DNA from: an uncultured Lachnospiraceae bacterium
GTDB taxonomy: Bacteria > Bacillota > Clostridia > Lachnospirales > Lachnospiraceae
DNA: 40,341 bases
Reading direction: 5' to 3'
NCBI GenBank assembly: GCA_934418055.1
Contig: CAKRWX010000002.1
Span: forward strand, 1-40,341
Made by a program: the position numbers and the translations under genes. Each line of letters starts with the position of its first letter. Position 1 is the first letter of the stretch. The notes beneath the pieces were generated by a model. The model saw only the letters and a program-made list of their open reading frames with translations, had not been told where the DNA came from and did not search any database. Shown here in pieces: positions 25,357 to 34,568 of the stretch.

Positions 25357-26238
25357 CTATTTATCAATAAATTTACCTGCTAATACGTCCATCAGATACT
25401 GGCCATACTGATTCTTCTTCAGTGGCTGGATGTTCTCCAGAAGCTGGTCTTTGGTGATCCAATGATTTAAGTAAGCGATCTCCTCCAGACAGCCGATCTT
25501 TCTGTGCTGATGTCCCTCAACGGTGCGGACAAAGTTTGTCGCATCTACCAGGGACTCATGTGTGCCGGTATCCAGCCAAGTAAAGCCCTGTCCCAACAGC
25601 TCCACATCCAGCTTGCCCTGCTCCAGATAGATCCGGTTCAAATCGGTGATCTCTAACTCACCGCGGGCAGATGGTTTTAAACTCTTGGCGTACTCTACTA
25701 CCTTATTATCGTAGAAATACAGACCGGTCACACAGTAATTGGACTTCGGTTTCTCCGGCTTCTCCTCGATGGAAATGGCACGTCCGTCTGCGTCAAACTC
25801 CACGATACCGAAACGCTCTGGATCGTCTACATAGTAGCCAAATACCGTAGCGCCCTCCTGCTTGTTCGCCGCGCGCAGCAGTCTCTTCTTCAGGCCGTGT
25901 CCTGCGAAAATGTTATCACCCAGAATCATGGCAACGTGGTCATCCCCGATAAACTCCTCGCCAATGATGAACGCCTGAGCCAGTCCGTCTGGAGATGGCT
26001 GGACTGCATAGGATAAGCTGATACCAAACTGATGTCCGTCCCCTAACAGCGCCTCAAATCTCGGTGTGTCATCTGGTGTGGAAATGATCAGGACCTCACG
26101 GATGCCTGCGCTCATCAGCACGGATAATGGATAATAGATCATTGGTTTATCGTAAATCGGCAGCAACTGCTTGGATGTTACCATGGTCAGTGGATACAGT
26201 CTTGTTCCGGAACCGCCTGCCAGAATAATACCTTTCAT
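25357..26238 (-). CDS. rfbA: Glucose-1-phosphate thymidylyltransferase
   Basis: First step of dTDP-rhamnose synthesis: glucose-1-phosphate plus dTTP to dTDP-glucose. 293 residues. N-terminal nucleotidyltransferase signature [13 protein letters not shown], then [18 protein letters not shown], the metal-binding ILGDNIF, and [21 protein letters not shown]. First gene of the rfbA-rfbB-rfbD operon; AGGTATTC and GGAGG-like bases precede the ATG. rfbC (3,5-epimerase) is absent from the window. Confidence 0.96.
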   Translation of the reverse strand: MKGIILAGGSGTRLYPLTMVTSKQLLPIYDKPMIYYPLSVLMSAGIREVLIISTPDDTPRFEALLGDGHQFGISLSYAVQPSPDGLAQAFIIGEEFIGDDHVAMILGDNIFAGHGLKKRLLRAANKQEGATVFGYYVDDPERFGIVEFDADGRAISIEEKPEKPKSNYCVTGLYFYDNKVVEYAKSLKPSARGELEITDLNRIYLEQGKLDVELLGQGFTWLDTGTHESLVDATNFVRTVEGHQHRKIGCLEEIAYLNHWITKDQLLENIQPLKKNQYGQYLMDVLAGKFIDK

Positions 26239-26272
26239 AAAGAATACCTCCGTTTATCATATGTTTTCCAGA

Positions 26273-26326
26273 GTTATGCAGCTTGTCATTGCATAACCGG
26301 TATTGCACGCTTAACGCTGATGCAAT
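26273..26326 (-). other. Two small hairpins in the rfbA leader
   Basis: GTTATGCA (26273-26280) with TGCATAAC (26290-26297), and ATTGCA (26302-26307) with TGCAAT (26321-26326), would fold in the 5' leader of rfbA mRNA. Neither is followed by a T run, so they are not terminators. The role is unknown; they could also be protein-binding dyads. Confidence 0.4.
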
Positions 26327-26353
26327 TTGTTTCTTTTTTGGCTTCTAAATGGT

Positions 26354-26384
26354 ATTATAAAGGGTGACGTTACGTCACTGTCAA
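26354..26384 (-). promoter_or_regulatory. rfbA promoter with 19-bp spacer and palindromic operator (MerR-type layout)
   Basis: Minus strand consensus TTGACA (26384-26379) and TATAAT (26359-26354) are 19 bp apart, 2 bp longer than optimum. Almost the whole spacer is a perfect palindrome, GTGACGT-A-ACGTCAC (26378-26364). Overlong spacers filled by a dyad are the layout of promoters activated by MerR-family proteins, which twist the DNA. A MerR-family gene ends about 85 bases upstream. Confidence 0.75.
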
Positions 26385-26469
26385 GAACTTTTTTCATGAT
26401 AGATGCAAAATTATCAATAACATATAGACTACTTATACGAAGATTCTCGATTTTAATCCATGAACACCA

Positions 26470-27672
26470 TCACTCGCTTTTCTTCCGACACACAAAGATT
26501 CCCGCCATCTTCGTGATCTTGATCGCCCCATGTTCCTCGATTTTCTTCTGCAAAAACGCCTTGAATTCCAGCTGTCTCTGGTTTAATATCTCGCTCTGGT
26601 TTCCATGGCAGGACAAGATATAGTCCAACAACGGCTCCGCCTCGTCCACCAGCAGATAGTCCTCATACATCCGCAGCTCCACCTCTTCAAACTGTTCCCG
26701 CAGCATGGATTCTCCATTTTCCAGACCAAACAGTTCATAAAGAGCCACTTCTGACAACGTGATCCGCGGATCAAACTCCTGCACCATGGAGGTGATCTCT
26801 TTCATGTGGTTTTTCCCGTAGGTGCTGCAATAGAAGGTTCCGCCCGTTTTCAGGACTCTCCGCACCTCTTTTAGTGCCTGTGGCAGATTTTTCACGTAAA
26901 ACAGGACATGGTTGGCGATCACCGTGTCGAACGTCAGATCCGGAAAACTGAATTTCTGGCAGTCCTCTGTGCCAAACTGGATCTTTTTCGAAAGCGATGC
27001 CAGCCTTGGTTCTTCCTTCAGACGCTTCATCGCGTCCTCCACCATTCCAGAGGAAATGTCCGTCAGGTACAGACGAATATCCGGAATTTGACTTCTATGA
27101 CACCACAGTTCTCCATTTCCACATCCTGCCTCCAGCACCTGGTCTCCGTCTTTTAAAGCGATCTGATCTGCCAGCCAGGTAAACCAGGGCACTGGATTGT
27201 GAGAAAAACGCTGATGCAGAGCGATTCGGACATTTAAGTTCACGGCATTTTTGTACTGTTCCACGATGGCGTGCTCCATGTTGGTGATATGGATCAGGTT
27301 CAGGATGTCGTTCCAGTCCACATTGCCGGACTGTTCCACCATCTGTGCCGTGTCCTCCAATGTCTTTTCCATCATCTGCAAATGCAGGATTCGCTTACGG
27401 ATCAGGCCTTTCTGCAGTTCCAGGGAATGGGCGATATCCTCAGAATCATCATTAATGGTCATGGCCATGATCTCCTCCAGAGAAAATCCCAGGTATTTTA
27501 AGGACAGGATCTTCTGCAGCCGGCCAAAATCTTCATCGGTATACAGCCGGTAGCCGGATTCGCTGATCTTGCTTGGCTTTAAGATTCCCTGTTTATCGTA
27601 AAACCGGATGGTCCGGATCGTCACATTGGCCTTTTTCGCAAATTGCCCTGACGTATAGTATTGTCCTTCCAT
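26470..27672 (-). CDS. MerR-family regulator fused to a SAM-dependent methyltransferase
   Basis: 400 residues. The N-terminal winged-helix MerR domain (about 5-75: YYTSGQFAKKANVTIRTIRF, GILKPSKISESGYRLYTDED) is followed by a dimerisation helix (about 80-115) and then, where effector domains usually lie, a class I methyltransferase (about 150-300). That domain has motif I VLEAGCGNGE at 179-188, TDISSGMVEDA and ANHVLFYVKNLPQAL. It presumably senses or modifies a small molecule; the substrate is unknown. ATG 27672 is chosen over the in-frame GTG two codons upstream because AAGGCGG is about 7 bases from the ATG. It lies directly upstream of the MerR-type rfbA promoter. Confidence 0.88.
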   Translation of the reverse strand: MEGQYYTSGQFAKKANVTIRTIRFYDKQGILKPSKISESGYRLYTDEDFGRLQKILSLKYLGFSLEEIMAMTINDDSEDIAHSLELQKGLIRKRILHLQMMEKTLEDTAQMVEQSGNVDWNDILNLIHITNMEHAIVEQYKNAVNLNVRIALHQRFSHNPVPWFTWLADQIALKDGDQVLEAGCGNGELWCHRSQIPDIRLYLTDISSGMVEDAMKRLKEEPRLASLSKKIQFGTEDCQKFSFPDLTFDTVIANHVLFYVKNLPQALKEVRRVLKTGGTFYCSTYGKNHMKEITSMVQEFDPRITLSEVALYELFGLENGESMLREQFEEVELRMYEDYLLVDEAEPLLDYILSCHGNQSEILNQRQLEFKAFLQKKIEEHGAIKITKMAGIFVCRKKSE

Positions 27673-27760
27673 GCCCACACCGCCTTTCTTTTCAAGGCAT
27701 CAGAATTTCTTCTCTTCTGCGCCATAATTTTTGTCCAATTTTTATCTCTTAACTTACACT

Positions 27761-27789
27761 ATCTTATCATACATCGTTTACCCTTGCAA
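27761..27789 (-). promoter_or_regulatory. Predicted promoter of the MerR-methyltransferase gene
   Basis: Minus strand TTGCAA (27789-27784), 17-bp spacer, TAAGAT (27766-27761). Unlike the rfbA promoter, the spacer has normal length and no palindrome, so classical MerR-type autoactivation is not apparent here. Confidence 0.6.
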
Positions 27790-27862
27790 ATCCGGTACGC
27801 CCTGCTTCCAACGGCATTCCGATCACATTCTCCATCAACCAGTATATTTTTTCTATTTTTTA

Positions 27863-27871
27863 TGCTATACT
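27863..27871 (+). promoter_or_regulatory. Possible extended -10 promoter of citXG
   Basis: TGCTATACT fits the extended -10 form; the upstream T-rich tract lacks a clear -35. It lies about 95 bases before the citXG ATG. Confidence 0.45.
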
Positions 27872-27967
27872 TTTTCTATTGCAGAGAAATGCAGCCGTCT
27901 TTATACAGAACACCGTTTCATTTCTCCCACTGTCCTAATATCGTATGGAAATAAGGAGATACCATCC

Positions 27968-29338
27968 ATGAATCTTCAGAAAATCGTGACCGGCCAGTAC
28001 GTGGAACTGCCGAAAATGTTAGACGCCAGGGAACGCCGCCAGTTTGTCCAGCAGAAGCTGCTCGGCGAACACCAGCTTCCGCTGATTTCATTTACTTTAA
28101 ATATCGTTGGACCGATCAAGGTCTTCCCTCTTGCCATTCGTACCTTTGAGGAAGGACTCTCCATGATCCGCACCCAGTGTATGGCGTGGAAGCTTCCGAT
28201 CGTGGAAGAAAAACGGATCGAGGACGTCACCGGATACGAGGCATTTCTCGTCATTGATTCCGATGCCAGAACTGTAAAGGAAATTCTGTGCCGTTTGGAA
28301 GAACGGACGCCTTTGGGACGGCTTTTTGACTTAGACGTGTTATCCCCGGATGGCACTAAGATCTCCCGGACGGACTTCCATATGCCGCCCCGCAAATGCC
28401 TCCTGTGCAACCAGGACGCGTTCGTATGCAGCCGCTCCCGGACTCACAGTGTGGACGAAATTCTGACGCGGGAATGCGAGATTATGGAGGACTATTTCCA
28501 CCATCAGTACGCCCACCAGATCTCCTCCCTCGCCATGGCATCCCTTCTCTACGAAGTAGCCGCCACCCCGAAGCCAGGACTGGTGGACCGGGACAACTCC
28601 GGCTCCCACAAGGACATGGATTTTTACACCTTCCAGAGCAGCGCCGTGTCCCTAAATCAGTTTTTTGAGGAATTCACTCTCTGCGGCATCAAAAATCATG
28701 AGCGTTCCTGCGAAGACGTCTTCGCCCTGATCCGCCCCATCGGCATCCAGGCAGAAGCCGTCATGAAGCAGGCCACCGGCGGCGTCAACACCCACAAAGG
28801 CATGATCTTCTCCCTGGGCATCTTCTGCTGCGCCCTTGGCTATCTGTATGGAAATGATATTCCTTACACAGAAGACGCCTTCCGTGACACCTGCCGCCAG
28901 ATGACCGCCCATATTTTAGACGATTTCCAGGGCATTACCCTGGAAAATACCAAAACCCACGGGGAACGTCTTTTCGCCCGCTATGGCATCACAGGAATCC
29001 GCGGAGAAGCTGCTGATGGCTATCCGACCGTATTCGAAACCGCTCTTCCGGTATTCCGACAGTACCGGAATGAAGGCTTATCTGCCAATGATGCAGGTGT
29101 ATTAACCCTGCTGCATATTATTGCAGGATCTGTAGATACGAATATCATTGCAAGATCTGATTATGAGACTTTCAGAAAAGTACAGGCTCAGATTCAGAGT
29201 ATGTTAGATTCAGGAATTGATAAACGGGATTTTATTGCTGAAATAAGAACACTCGATCAAGAATTTATCGACATGAACATCTCGCCAGGTGGCAGCGCGG
29301 ATATGCTGGCGTTGACGTATTTTGTGGCATCGTTGTAA
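27968..29338 (+). CDS. citXG: CitX-CitG fusion: holo-citrate lyase synthase / triphosphoribosyl-dephospho-CoA synthase
   Basis: 456-residue bifunctional protein that makes and attaches the prosthetic group of citrate lyase. The N-terminal CitX part (about 1-180) has the LGRLFDLDV and RKCLLCNQDAFVCSRSRTHS signatures. The C-terminal CitG part (about 185-456) has ATPKPGLVDRDNSGSHKDMD and TGGVNTHKGMIFSLG. The start at 27968 has AAGGAG about 10 bases upstream; the frame extends further 5' but without family similarity. No citC, citD, citE or citF is in the window, so the client enzyme must be encoded elsewhere. The stop codon lies at the edge of repeat copy 2. Confidence 0.93.
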   Translation: MNLQKIVTGQYVELPKMLDARERRQFVQQKLLGEHQLPLISFTLNIVGPIKVFPLAIRTFEEGLSMIRTQCMAWKLPIVEEKRIEDVTGYEAFLVIDSDARTVKEILCRLEERTPLGRLFDLDVLSPDGTKISRTDFHMPPRKCLLCNQDAFVCSRSRTHSVDEILTRECEIMEDYFHHQYAHQISSLAMASLLYEVAATPKPGLVDRDNSGSHKDMDFYTFQSSAVSLNQFFEEFTLCGIKNHERSCEDVFALIRPIGIQAEAVMKQATGGVNTHKGMIFSLGIFCCALGYLYGNDIPYTEDAFRDTCRQMTAHILDDFQGITLENTKTHGERLFARYGITGIRGEAADGYPTVFETALPVFRQYRNEGLSANDAGVLTLLHIIAGSVDTNIIARSDYETFRKVQAQIQSMLDSGIDKRDFIAEIRTLDQEFIDMNISPGGSADMLALTYFVASL

Positions 29339-29343
29339 AGATT

Positions 29344-29430
29344 GTTGACTAAGGTCCGGAGCCAGCGGCATCCTACGTTGTGGTTGAGACTATTATATTG
29401 TCGCGCAGCTGACTCCGGCCCTTCGCCAAC
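29344..29430. repeat. Intergenic element with terminal inverted repeats (copy 2)
   Basis: 87 bp wedged between the convergent citXG and engB stop codons. The left end GTTGACTAAGGTCCGGAG (29344-29361) and right end CTCCGGCCCTTCGCCAAC (29413-29430) are inverted copies with three mismatches; pairing continues inward through CAGC/GCTG. The ends match those of the larger element at 13529-13794, and the upstream TTGTAAAG is also shared, but the interiors differ. It could act as a bidirectional 3' stem-loop for the two flanking mRNAs, although there is no T run. Confidence 0.7.
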
Positions 29431-29434
29431 AAAC

Positions 29435-30070
29435 CTACTCCTGCACCTCTGCTTCTTCCTGCACATCTCCCTGCAGTTCCGGTGCAGCCCCCATCAGACT
29501 CTCAATCAAAGCCCAGATCTCATCTCTCCCCTGCTTCGTCTCCGCCGAAAACGGAATCAGAATTCCTTCCTTCTCCATCCCCAACCCCTGACGAACCAGC
29601 TTCACCTGTTTTGCCACCTGGCTTCTCTTGATTTTGTCTAATTTCGTTGCAATCACCACCGGATGAAATCCATTATACAGAATCCACTCATACATGGTCT
29701 TATCATTTTCCGACGGTTCATGCCGGATATCCACCAGCAAAAACACGCATTTCAGCACATCTGATGATTTCAGATACCGCTCGATCATTTTTCCCCATTT
29801 TGCCTTCACTTCCTGGGTTACCTTGGCATAGCCATAACCTGGAAGATCCACGAAATAGAGTTCATCATTGATATGATAAAAATTAATGGTCTGGGTCTTG
29901 CCCGGCTGGGAAGACGTGCGGGCAAGAGCCTTGCGGTTTAACAGGCCATTGATCAGAGAAGATTTGCCCACATTGGATTTCCCTGCAAAGGCAAATTCCG
30001 GGTGGTCATTCTGCGGAAATGTACTGGTGACACCGCAGACAGTCTCCAGTTCTGCTTTCTTTATAATCAT
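29435..30070 (-). CDS. engB: Ribosome-assembly GTPase EngB (YsxC/YihA)
   Basis: Essential GTPase aiding large-subunit assembly. 211 residues: G1 GKSNVGKSS at about 30-38, G2 TSSQPGKTQT, G3 DLPGYGYA, G4 TKLDK and a G5-like FSAETKQG. The C-terminus is acidic (VQEEAEVQE). Its ATG overlaps the lon TGA by 4 bases (ATGA), so translation is coupled. The lon-engB (ysxC) order is conserved in Firmicutes. Confidence 0.96.
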   Translation of the reverse strand: MIIKKAELETVCGVTSTFPQNDHPEFAFAGKSNVGKSSLINGLLNRKALARTSSQPGKTQTINFYHINDELYFVDLPGYGYAKVTQEVKAKWGKMIERYLKSSDVLKCVFLLVDIRHEPSENDKTMYEWILYNGFHPVVIATKLDKIKRSQVAKQVKLVRQGLGMEKEGILIPFSAETKQGRDEIWALIESLMGAAPELQGDVQEEAEVQE

Positions 30071-32394
30071 GCGTTAACTCCTTTCAGAACCTGGTCAAGC
30101 ACCTCTTTCATGGTGCTGACATAAACGATCTCAAGACCTTCCAGAATCTCCTCCGACAGTTCCCCGATATCCGGCCGGTTCTTATCCGGAACCAGAACCT
30201 TCTTCATATGAGCCATCTTCGCCGCCAGAATCTTCTCCTTCAGACCGCCGATCGGCAGCACCCGTCCTCTCAATGTGATCTCACCAGTCATGGCTGTCTT
30301 ACAATCCACCAGACGGTTGGTCACTGCGGAAAGCATGGCTGTCGCCATGGTAATACCCGCTGAAGGGCCATCCTTCGGCACAGCGCCCTCTGGAATGTGG
30401 ATATGGAGACTGTGGGTCTCAAAATAGTCATCTGCCACCTGATATTCCGGGCTGATGGAACGGACGTAAGTTAAGGCAATCCGCGCGGACTCCTTCATCA
30501 CATCACCCATCTGTCCTGTCATCAGAAGTTCTCCCTTGCCAGGCATGACATTGACCTCGATCTGTAAGGTATCGCCGCCTACACTGGTCCATGCCAGACC
30601 GCGGACGATTCCCACCTGATCTTCCTCATTGGCGTCCTCAAAGGAAATCCGTTCTTTGCCTAAGTATTTCTCCAGGCTGTCTTCTCTCACATGAATTTTC
30701 ACATGCTTGTCTTCCAGATACTCCCTCGCCGCCTTCCGGCATACATCACCGATCCGGCGCTCCAGATTACGGACTCCGGCTTCTCTGGTGTAATTATGGA
30801 TAATCTTCTTGATTGCCTCATCGCTGATGGTCAGAACATCCTCTTTCAGACCATTTTTCTCCATCTGTTTCTCTACCAGATAGTCTTTCGCAATGTGGAA
30901 CTTCTCATTTTCCGTATAGCTGTTGATCTCGATCACTTCCATACGGTCTAACAACGGCCCTGGAATGGTCTGTGTGGTATTGGCAGTAGCGATAAATAAC
31001 ACCTGGGACAGATCAATCGGCGTCTCCACATAGTGATCGCGGAACTTCACGTTCTGTTCTCCGTCCAGCACCTCCAACAGTGCGGAAGAAGTGTCTCCCT
31101 TATAATCGCTGCTTACTTTATCGATCTCATCCAGCAGCATCAGCGGATTGCTGACGCCAGCCTGACGAAGTCCCTCCACCAGACGGCCTGGCATAGCGCC
31201 TACATAGGTCTTTCTGTGACCGCGGATCTCCGCCTCATCACGGACACCGCCTAAGCTGATGCGGACATATTTCTTATTTAACGCCCTGGCTACGGAACGG
31301 GCAATAGATGTTTTACCAGTTCCAGGAGGTCCCACCAGACAAAGAATCGGGCCATTGCCCTTCTTATTCAGTGTGCGGACTGCCAGATACTCCAGAATAC
31401 GCTCTTTTACCTTCTCCAGTCCATAATGATCCGCATTCAGGATCTCCTCTGCATGGCGGATATCATTATTGTCTCTGGAAACCTTCTTCCATGGCAGTTC
31501 CAGAAGAGTCTCGATGTAAGTCCGGAGCACATTGGCCTCCTGGCTTCCGCTTGGCATCACCTTAAAGCGGTCGATTTCCTTCTTTAATTTGTCCTTGGTC
31601 TCTTTATCTGCTTTCAGATTCTCCAGCTGACGGCTGTATTCATCGGCCTCACTGGATGGACTGTCCTCTCCCAGTTCCTCGCGGATGATCCGCATCTGTT
31701 CCCGGAGAATATAATCCCGCTGATTCTTGTCAATGCTGGCTTTCACCTTGCTCTGGAAATCCCGCTTGATCCGTCCCACCTCGATTTCATTGATCAGGTG
31801 ATGTACCAGAATCTCATAGCGCTGGCTGGTATAAAGAGCCTCCAGCATCTCCTGGCGCTCCGTGTATTCCCACGGAAGCTGGATCATGATCTGGTCCATC
31901 AGCTGATCCAGATCTTTGATCAGAAGCATCGGCGGAATCACTTCTTTCGCCAATTTGGCAAAATCCGCTCCGTACTCCTCCAGTTTTTCCTTCAGAATCC
32001 GGCACATAGCCTCTCTGGCAATGGGATCCAGATCGTCCTCTTCCTGCAGTTCCAGCTCTTCCACCTGGGCTACTAACATGGGATCTTCACTGTCTAAATC
32101 CAACAGTTCCGCCCGTTTTAAGCCCTCTACCATGACCCGGATATTGCCTCCTGGCAGTTTCACCATCTGCTTTACCAGGGCAATGGTACCAACCTGATAC
32201 AGATCAGAAAGTCCAGGCTCTGCCACCTCCGGCTGTCTCTGGGTTACCAGAAATACCTTCTGATCAGACACCATGGCTTTTTCCACGGCTGCAATGGAAC
32301 GTTTCCGGTTAATATCAAAATGGATCATCATCGTAGGAAATACCGTCAGGCCCCGCAGCGCCACTGCTGGCATGGTAATGACTGTTCCTTCCAT
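30067..32394 (-). CDS. lon: ATP-dependent protease Lon (LonA)
   Basis: Cytoplasmic AAA+ serine protease that removes damaged and regulatory proteins. 775 residues, usual for LonA: N-terminal substrate domain (about 5-205), coiled-coil linker, AAA+ ATPase with Walker A GPPGTGKT at 355-362 and Walker [10 protein letters not shown], then the protease domain with the catalytic Ser678 in KDGPSAGI and Lys721 in GGLKEK. GGAGGAG precedes the ATG. The clpX terminator lies just upstream, so a lon promoter may sit in the short remaining gap (32395-32433); TAAGAT is a candidate -10 but there is no clear -35. Confidence 0.97.
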   Translation of the reverse strand: MEGTVITMPAVALRGLTVFPTMMIHFDINRKRSIAAVEKAMVSDQKVFLVTQRQPEVAEPGLSDLYQVGTIALVKQMVKLPGGNIRVMVEGLKRAELLDLDSEDPMLVAQVEELELQEEDDLDPIAREAMCRILKEKLEEYGADFAKLAKEVIPPMLLIKDLDQLMDQIMIQLPWEYTERQEMLEALYTSQRYEILVHHLINEIEVGRIKRDFQSKVKASIDKNQRDYILREQMRIIREELGEDSPSSEADEYSRQLENLKADKETKDKLKKEIDRFKVMPSGSQEANVLRTYIETLLELPWKKVSRDNNDIRHAEEILNADHYGLEKVKERILEYLAVRTLNKKGNGPILCLVGPPGTGKTSIARSVARALNKKYVRISLGGVRDEAEIRGHRKTYVGAMPGRLVEGLRQAGVSNPLMLLDEIDKVSSDYKGDTSSALLEVLDGEQNVKFRDHYVETPIDLSQVLFIATANTTQTIPGPLLDRMEVIEINSYTENEKFHIAKDYLVEKQMEKNGLKEDVLTISDEAIKKIIHNYTREAGVRNLERRIGDVCRKAAREYLEDKHVKIHVREDSLEKYLGKERISFEDANEEDQVGIVRGLAWTSVGGDTLQIEVNVMPGKGELLMTGQMGDVMKESARIALTYVRSISPEYQVADDYFETHSLHIHIPEGAVPKDGPSAGITMATAMLSAVTNRLVDCKTAMTGEITLRGRVLPIGGLKEKILAAKMAHMKKVLVPDKNRPDIGELSEEILEGLEIVYVSTMKEVLDQVLKGVNA

Positions 32395-32433
32395 TCAGGA
32401 ATCTCCTCCTTTTGTATAGTTCTATCTTACGAA

Positions 32434-32466
32434 TAAAAATGGAGGCTTTATGGGCCCCCATTTTCA
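32434..32466 (-). terminator. Rho-independent terminator between clpX and lon
   Basis: On the minus strand AAAATGGGGG (32464-32455) pairs with CCTCCATTTT (32445-32436), one G-U, around a 9-nt loop, followed by a T-rich tail. It begins 12 bases past the clpX stop. Confidence 0.82.
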
Positions 32467-32476
32467 CAAAAGCCGT

Positions 32477-33778
32477 TTAAGCGATCTCTCCCGGCCGTTC
32501 TTTCTTTAATCTCTGTGCTTTGCTGGTCTGCGGTACGGCGGTATCCCGGTACACAAGCTCCGGTTCACCTGTGCCATCTACCACACCTTTTGTAATGGTA
32601 CAGATTCCAACATTATCATCGGATGGAATCTCATACATCATATCCATCATCACAGACTCCATGATCGAACGAAGTCCTCTGGCTCCAGTCTTTCGCTCAG
32701 TAGCCAGATGAGCAACCTCTCTCAATGCGTCATCCGTAAATTCCAGCTTCACATCATCAATTTCAAAGAGTTTCTGATACTGTTTTACCAGCGCGTTCTT
32801 CGGCTCCTTTAAGATCCGTAAAAGCGCCTCCTCTGTCAGAAGTTCCAGAGACACGAAAACCGGCACACGTCCGATAAACTCTGGGATCAGGCCAAATTTC
32901 ACCAGATCCTGCGGCTCTGTCATTTTCAGCAGTTTGTCAATATCGGTATCGTTCTTATTAACGATCTCTGCGTTAAAACCAATAGAACCAGTGCTGAGAC
33001 GGTTCTCAATGATCTTCTCCAGGCCATCAAAAGCACCTCCGCAGATAAACAGGATATTGGTAGTATCAATCTGAATCAGTTCCTGATGCGGATGCTTTCT
33101 TCCACCCTGCGGCGGAACACTGGCAACGGTACCTTCCAGGATCTTTAACAATGCCTGCTGAACGCCCTCGCCGGATACATCTCTGGTAATGGAGACATTC
33201 TCTGATTTCTTAGTGATCTTATCGATCTCATCAATGTAAATGATACCGTACTCCGCCTTGGATACATCGTAATCCGCAGCCTGGATCAATTTCAGCAGAA
33301 TATTCTCCACATCCTCGCCTACATAACCAGCCTCTGTCAGAGCAGTCGCATCTGCAATGGCAAATGGAACGTTTAGTATCTTCGCCAGAGTCTGGGCCAG
33401 ATAGGTCTTACCAGAACCAGTCGGTCCCAGCATCAGAATGTTACTCTTCTGTACATCCACATCCATTTTTTTAATGGAAGTAATTCTCTTGTAGTGATTA
33501 TAGACGGCCACAGACAGTACTTTCTTGGCTTCATCCTGTCCGATGACGTATTCATCCAGAAATGCCTTGATCTCCTTCGGCTTATACAGATTGATATCTC
33601 CGAAGTTCTCAGCAGCATGCTCCTCTTCCGGCAATTCCTCTTCCAGGATCTCAGAACACAGGTCAATACATTCATCACAGATGAATACGTTATTGTTGCC
33701 TGCGATCAGCTTGCGAACCTGGTCCTGGGTCTTTCCGCAGAAAGAACAGCGGATCTTCTCGTCAACTCTGCCCGGCAT
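32477..33778 (-). CDS. clpX: ATP-dependent unfoldase ClpX
   Basis: AAA+ unfoldase that feeds substrates to ClpP. 433 residues from the ATG at 33778, preceded by GAGGTG; a frame nine codons longer exists but lacks a ribosome site and family similarity. The N-terminal zinc-binding domain has Cys11, Cys14, Cys34 and Cys37. Walker A is GPTGSGKT at about 118-125, Walker [10 protein letters not shown]. Sensor and RKH-type pore-loop regions follow; GFNAE and the IGF-like loop region near [12 protein letters not shown] lie at the pore/ClpP-docking area by family knowledge. It follows clpP by 55 bases, a gap that holds a small ACGCCG/CGGCGT hairpin. Confidence 0.96.
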   Translation of the reverse strand: MPGRVDEKIRCSFCGKTQDQVRKLIAGNNNVFICDECIDLCSEILEEELPEEEHAAENFGDINLYKPKEIKAFLDEYVIGQDEAKKVLSVAVYNHYKRITSIKKMDVDVQKSNILMLGPTGSGKTYLAQTLAKILNVPFAIADATALTEAGYVGEDVENILLKLIQAADYDVSKAEYGIIYIDEIDKITKKSENVSITRDVSGEGVQQALLKILEGTVASVPPQGGRKHPHQELIQIDTTNILFICGGAFDGLEKIIENRLSTGSIGFNAEIVNKNDTDIDKLLKMTEPQDLVKFGLIPEFIGRVPVFVSLELLTEEALLRILKEPKNALVKQYQKLFEIDDVKLEFTDDALREVAHLATERKTGARGLRSIMESVMMDMMYEIPSDDNVGICTITKGVVDGTGEPELVYRDTAVPQTSKAQRLKKERPGEIA

Positions 33779-33833
33779 ATTCACACCTCGCTTCCTTTTC
33801 GTCACGCCGTTTTGTCCGGCGTATGCATTCTAG

Positions 33834-34415
33834 TTAGTGTTTAGAGATTACTGCGTCGATCAGACCGTATTTTACAGCCTCTTCCGCAGTCATGTAATTG
33901 TCACGCTCTGTATCGCGCTCAATTACTTCCAGTGGCTGACCAGTGTTGGCAGCCAGAATCTCATTTAATTTCTTCTTGGTACGAAGGATCTGCTCCGCAA
34001 CAATACGGATCTCTGTCGCCTGGCCCTGAGCGCCGCCAGATGGCTGATGGATCATCACCTCAGCATTTGGAAGAGCAAATCTCTTGCCCTTTGCGCCGCC
34101 TGCTAACAGGAATGCGCCCATGCTGGCTGCCATGCCCATACATACAGTGGAAACATCGCACTTAATGTAGTTCATGGTGTCATAAATCGCCATACCAGCC
34201 GTAACAGAACCGCCTGGGCTGTTGATATACAGGTTGATATCCTTCGTCGGATCCTCAGATTCCAGGAACAGAAGCTGTGCCACCACAAGGCTGGCTGTCA
34301 CTTCATTGACCTCTTCTCCAAGGAAAATGATTCTTTCTTTCAGCAGACGGGAATAAATGTCGTAGGAACGCTCTCCTCTGCTGGTGGATTCAATGACATA
34401 AGGTACTAAACTCAT
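33834..34415 (-). CDS. clpP: ATP-dependent Clp protease proteolytic subunit
   Basis: Serine protease subunit that assembles into a tetradecameric barrel capped by ClpX or ClpC. 193 residues. Catalytic triad visible: Ser98 in GMAASMG, His123 in MIHQPSGG, Asp172 in ERDNYM. The N-terminal loop [11 protein letters not shown] matches family members. AGGAGGATGG precedes the ATG. The order tig-clpP-clpX-lon is a conserved Firmicute arrangement; no CtsR operator was recognised upstream. Confidence 0.97.
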   Translation of the reverse strand: MSLVPYVIESTSRGERSYDIYSRLLKERIIFLGEEVNEVTASLVVAQLLFLESEDPTKDINLYINSPGGSVTAGMAIYDTMNYIKCDVSTVCMGMAASMGAFLLAGGAKGKRFALPNAEVMIHQPSGGAQGQATEIRIVAEQILRTKKKLNEILAANTGQPLEVIERDTERDNYMTAEEAVKYGLIDAVISKH

Positions 34416-34460
34416 TTTCCATCCTCCTGTCTTTCATTTCCATTATCTCTCCGATAAATC

Positions 34461-34529
34461 GAAAAGAATCCGGCAGCCACGCACCTGCTCCGGCAGGTAA
34501 TCCCTTCCGGGCAGGACATGGTTGCCGGA
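34461..34529 (-). other. Structured leader between tig and clpP
   Basis: TCCGGCA (34469-34475) and TGCCGGA (34523-34529) form an outer stem that encloses a perfect inner hairpin ACCTGC/GCAGGT (34483-34498). On the minus strand the outer stem is followed by TTCTTTTC, giving a leaky-terminator or attenuator appearance between tig and clpP. A further dyad ATCAGA/TCTGAT lies just upstream (about 34541-34557). Confidence 0.45.
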
Positions 34530-34568
34530 CACATATCAAATCAGATTACTTCTGATCTCTTATGCAAA

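Noticed and set aside
27731..27967. N-terminal extension of citXG
   Set aside because: The extra 79 codons overlap promoter-like DNA and lack CitX similarity; AAGGAG and the family start support ATG 27968.
33779..33805. Nine-codon N-terminal extension of clpX
   Set aside because: GAGGTG is correctly spaced for ATG 33778 and lies inside the putative extension.
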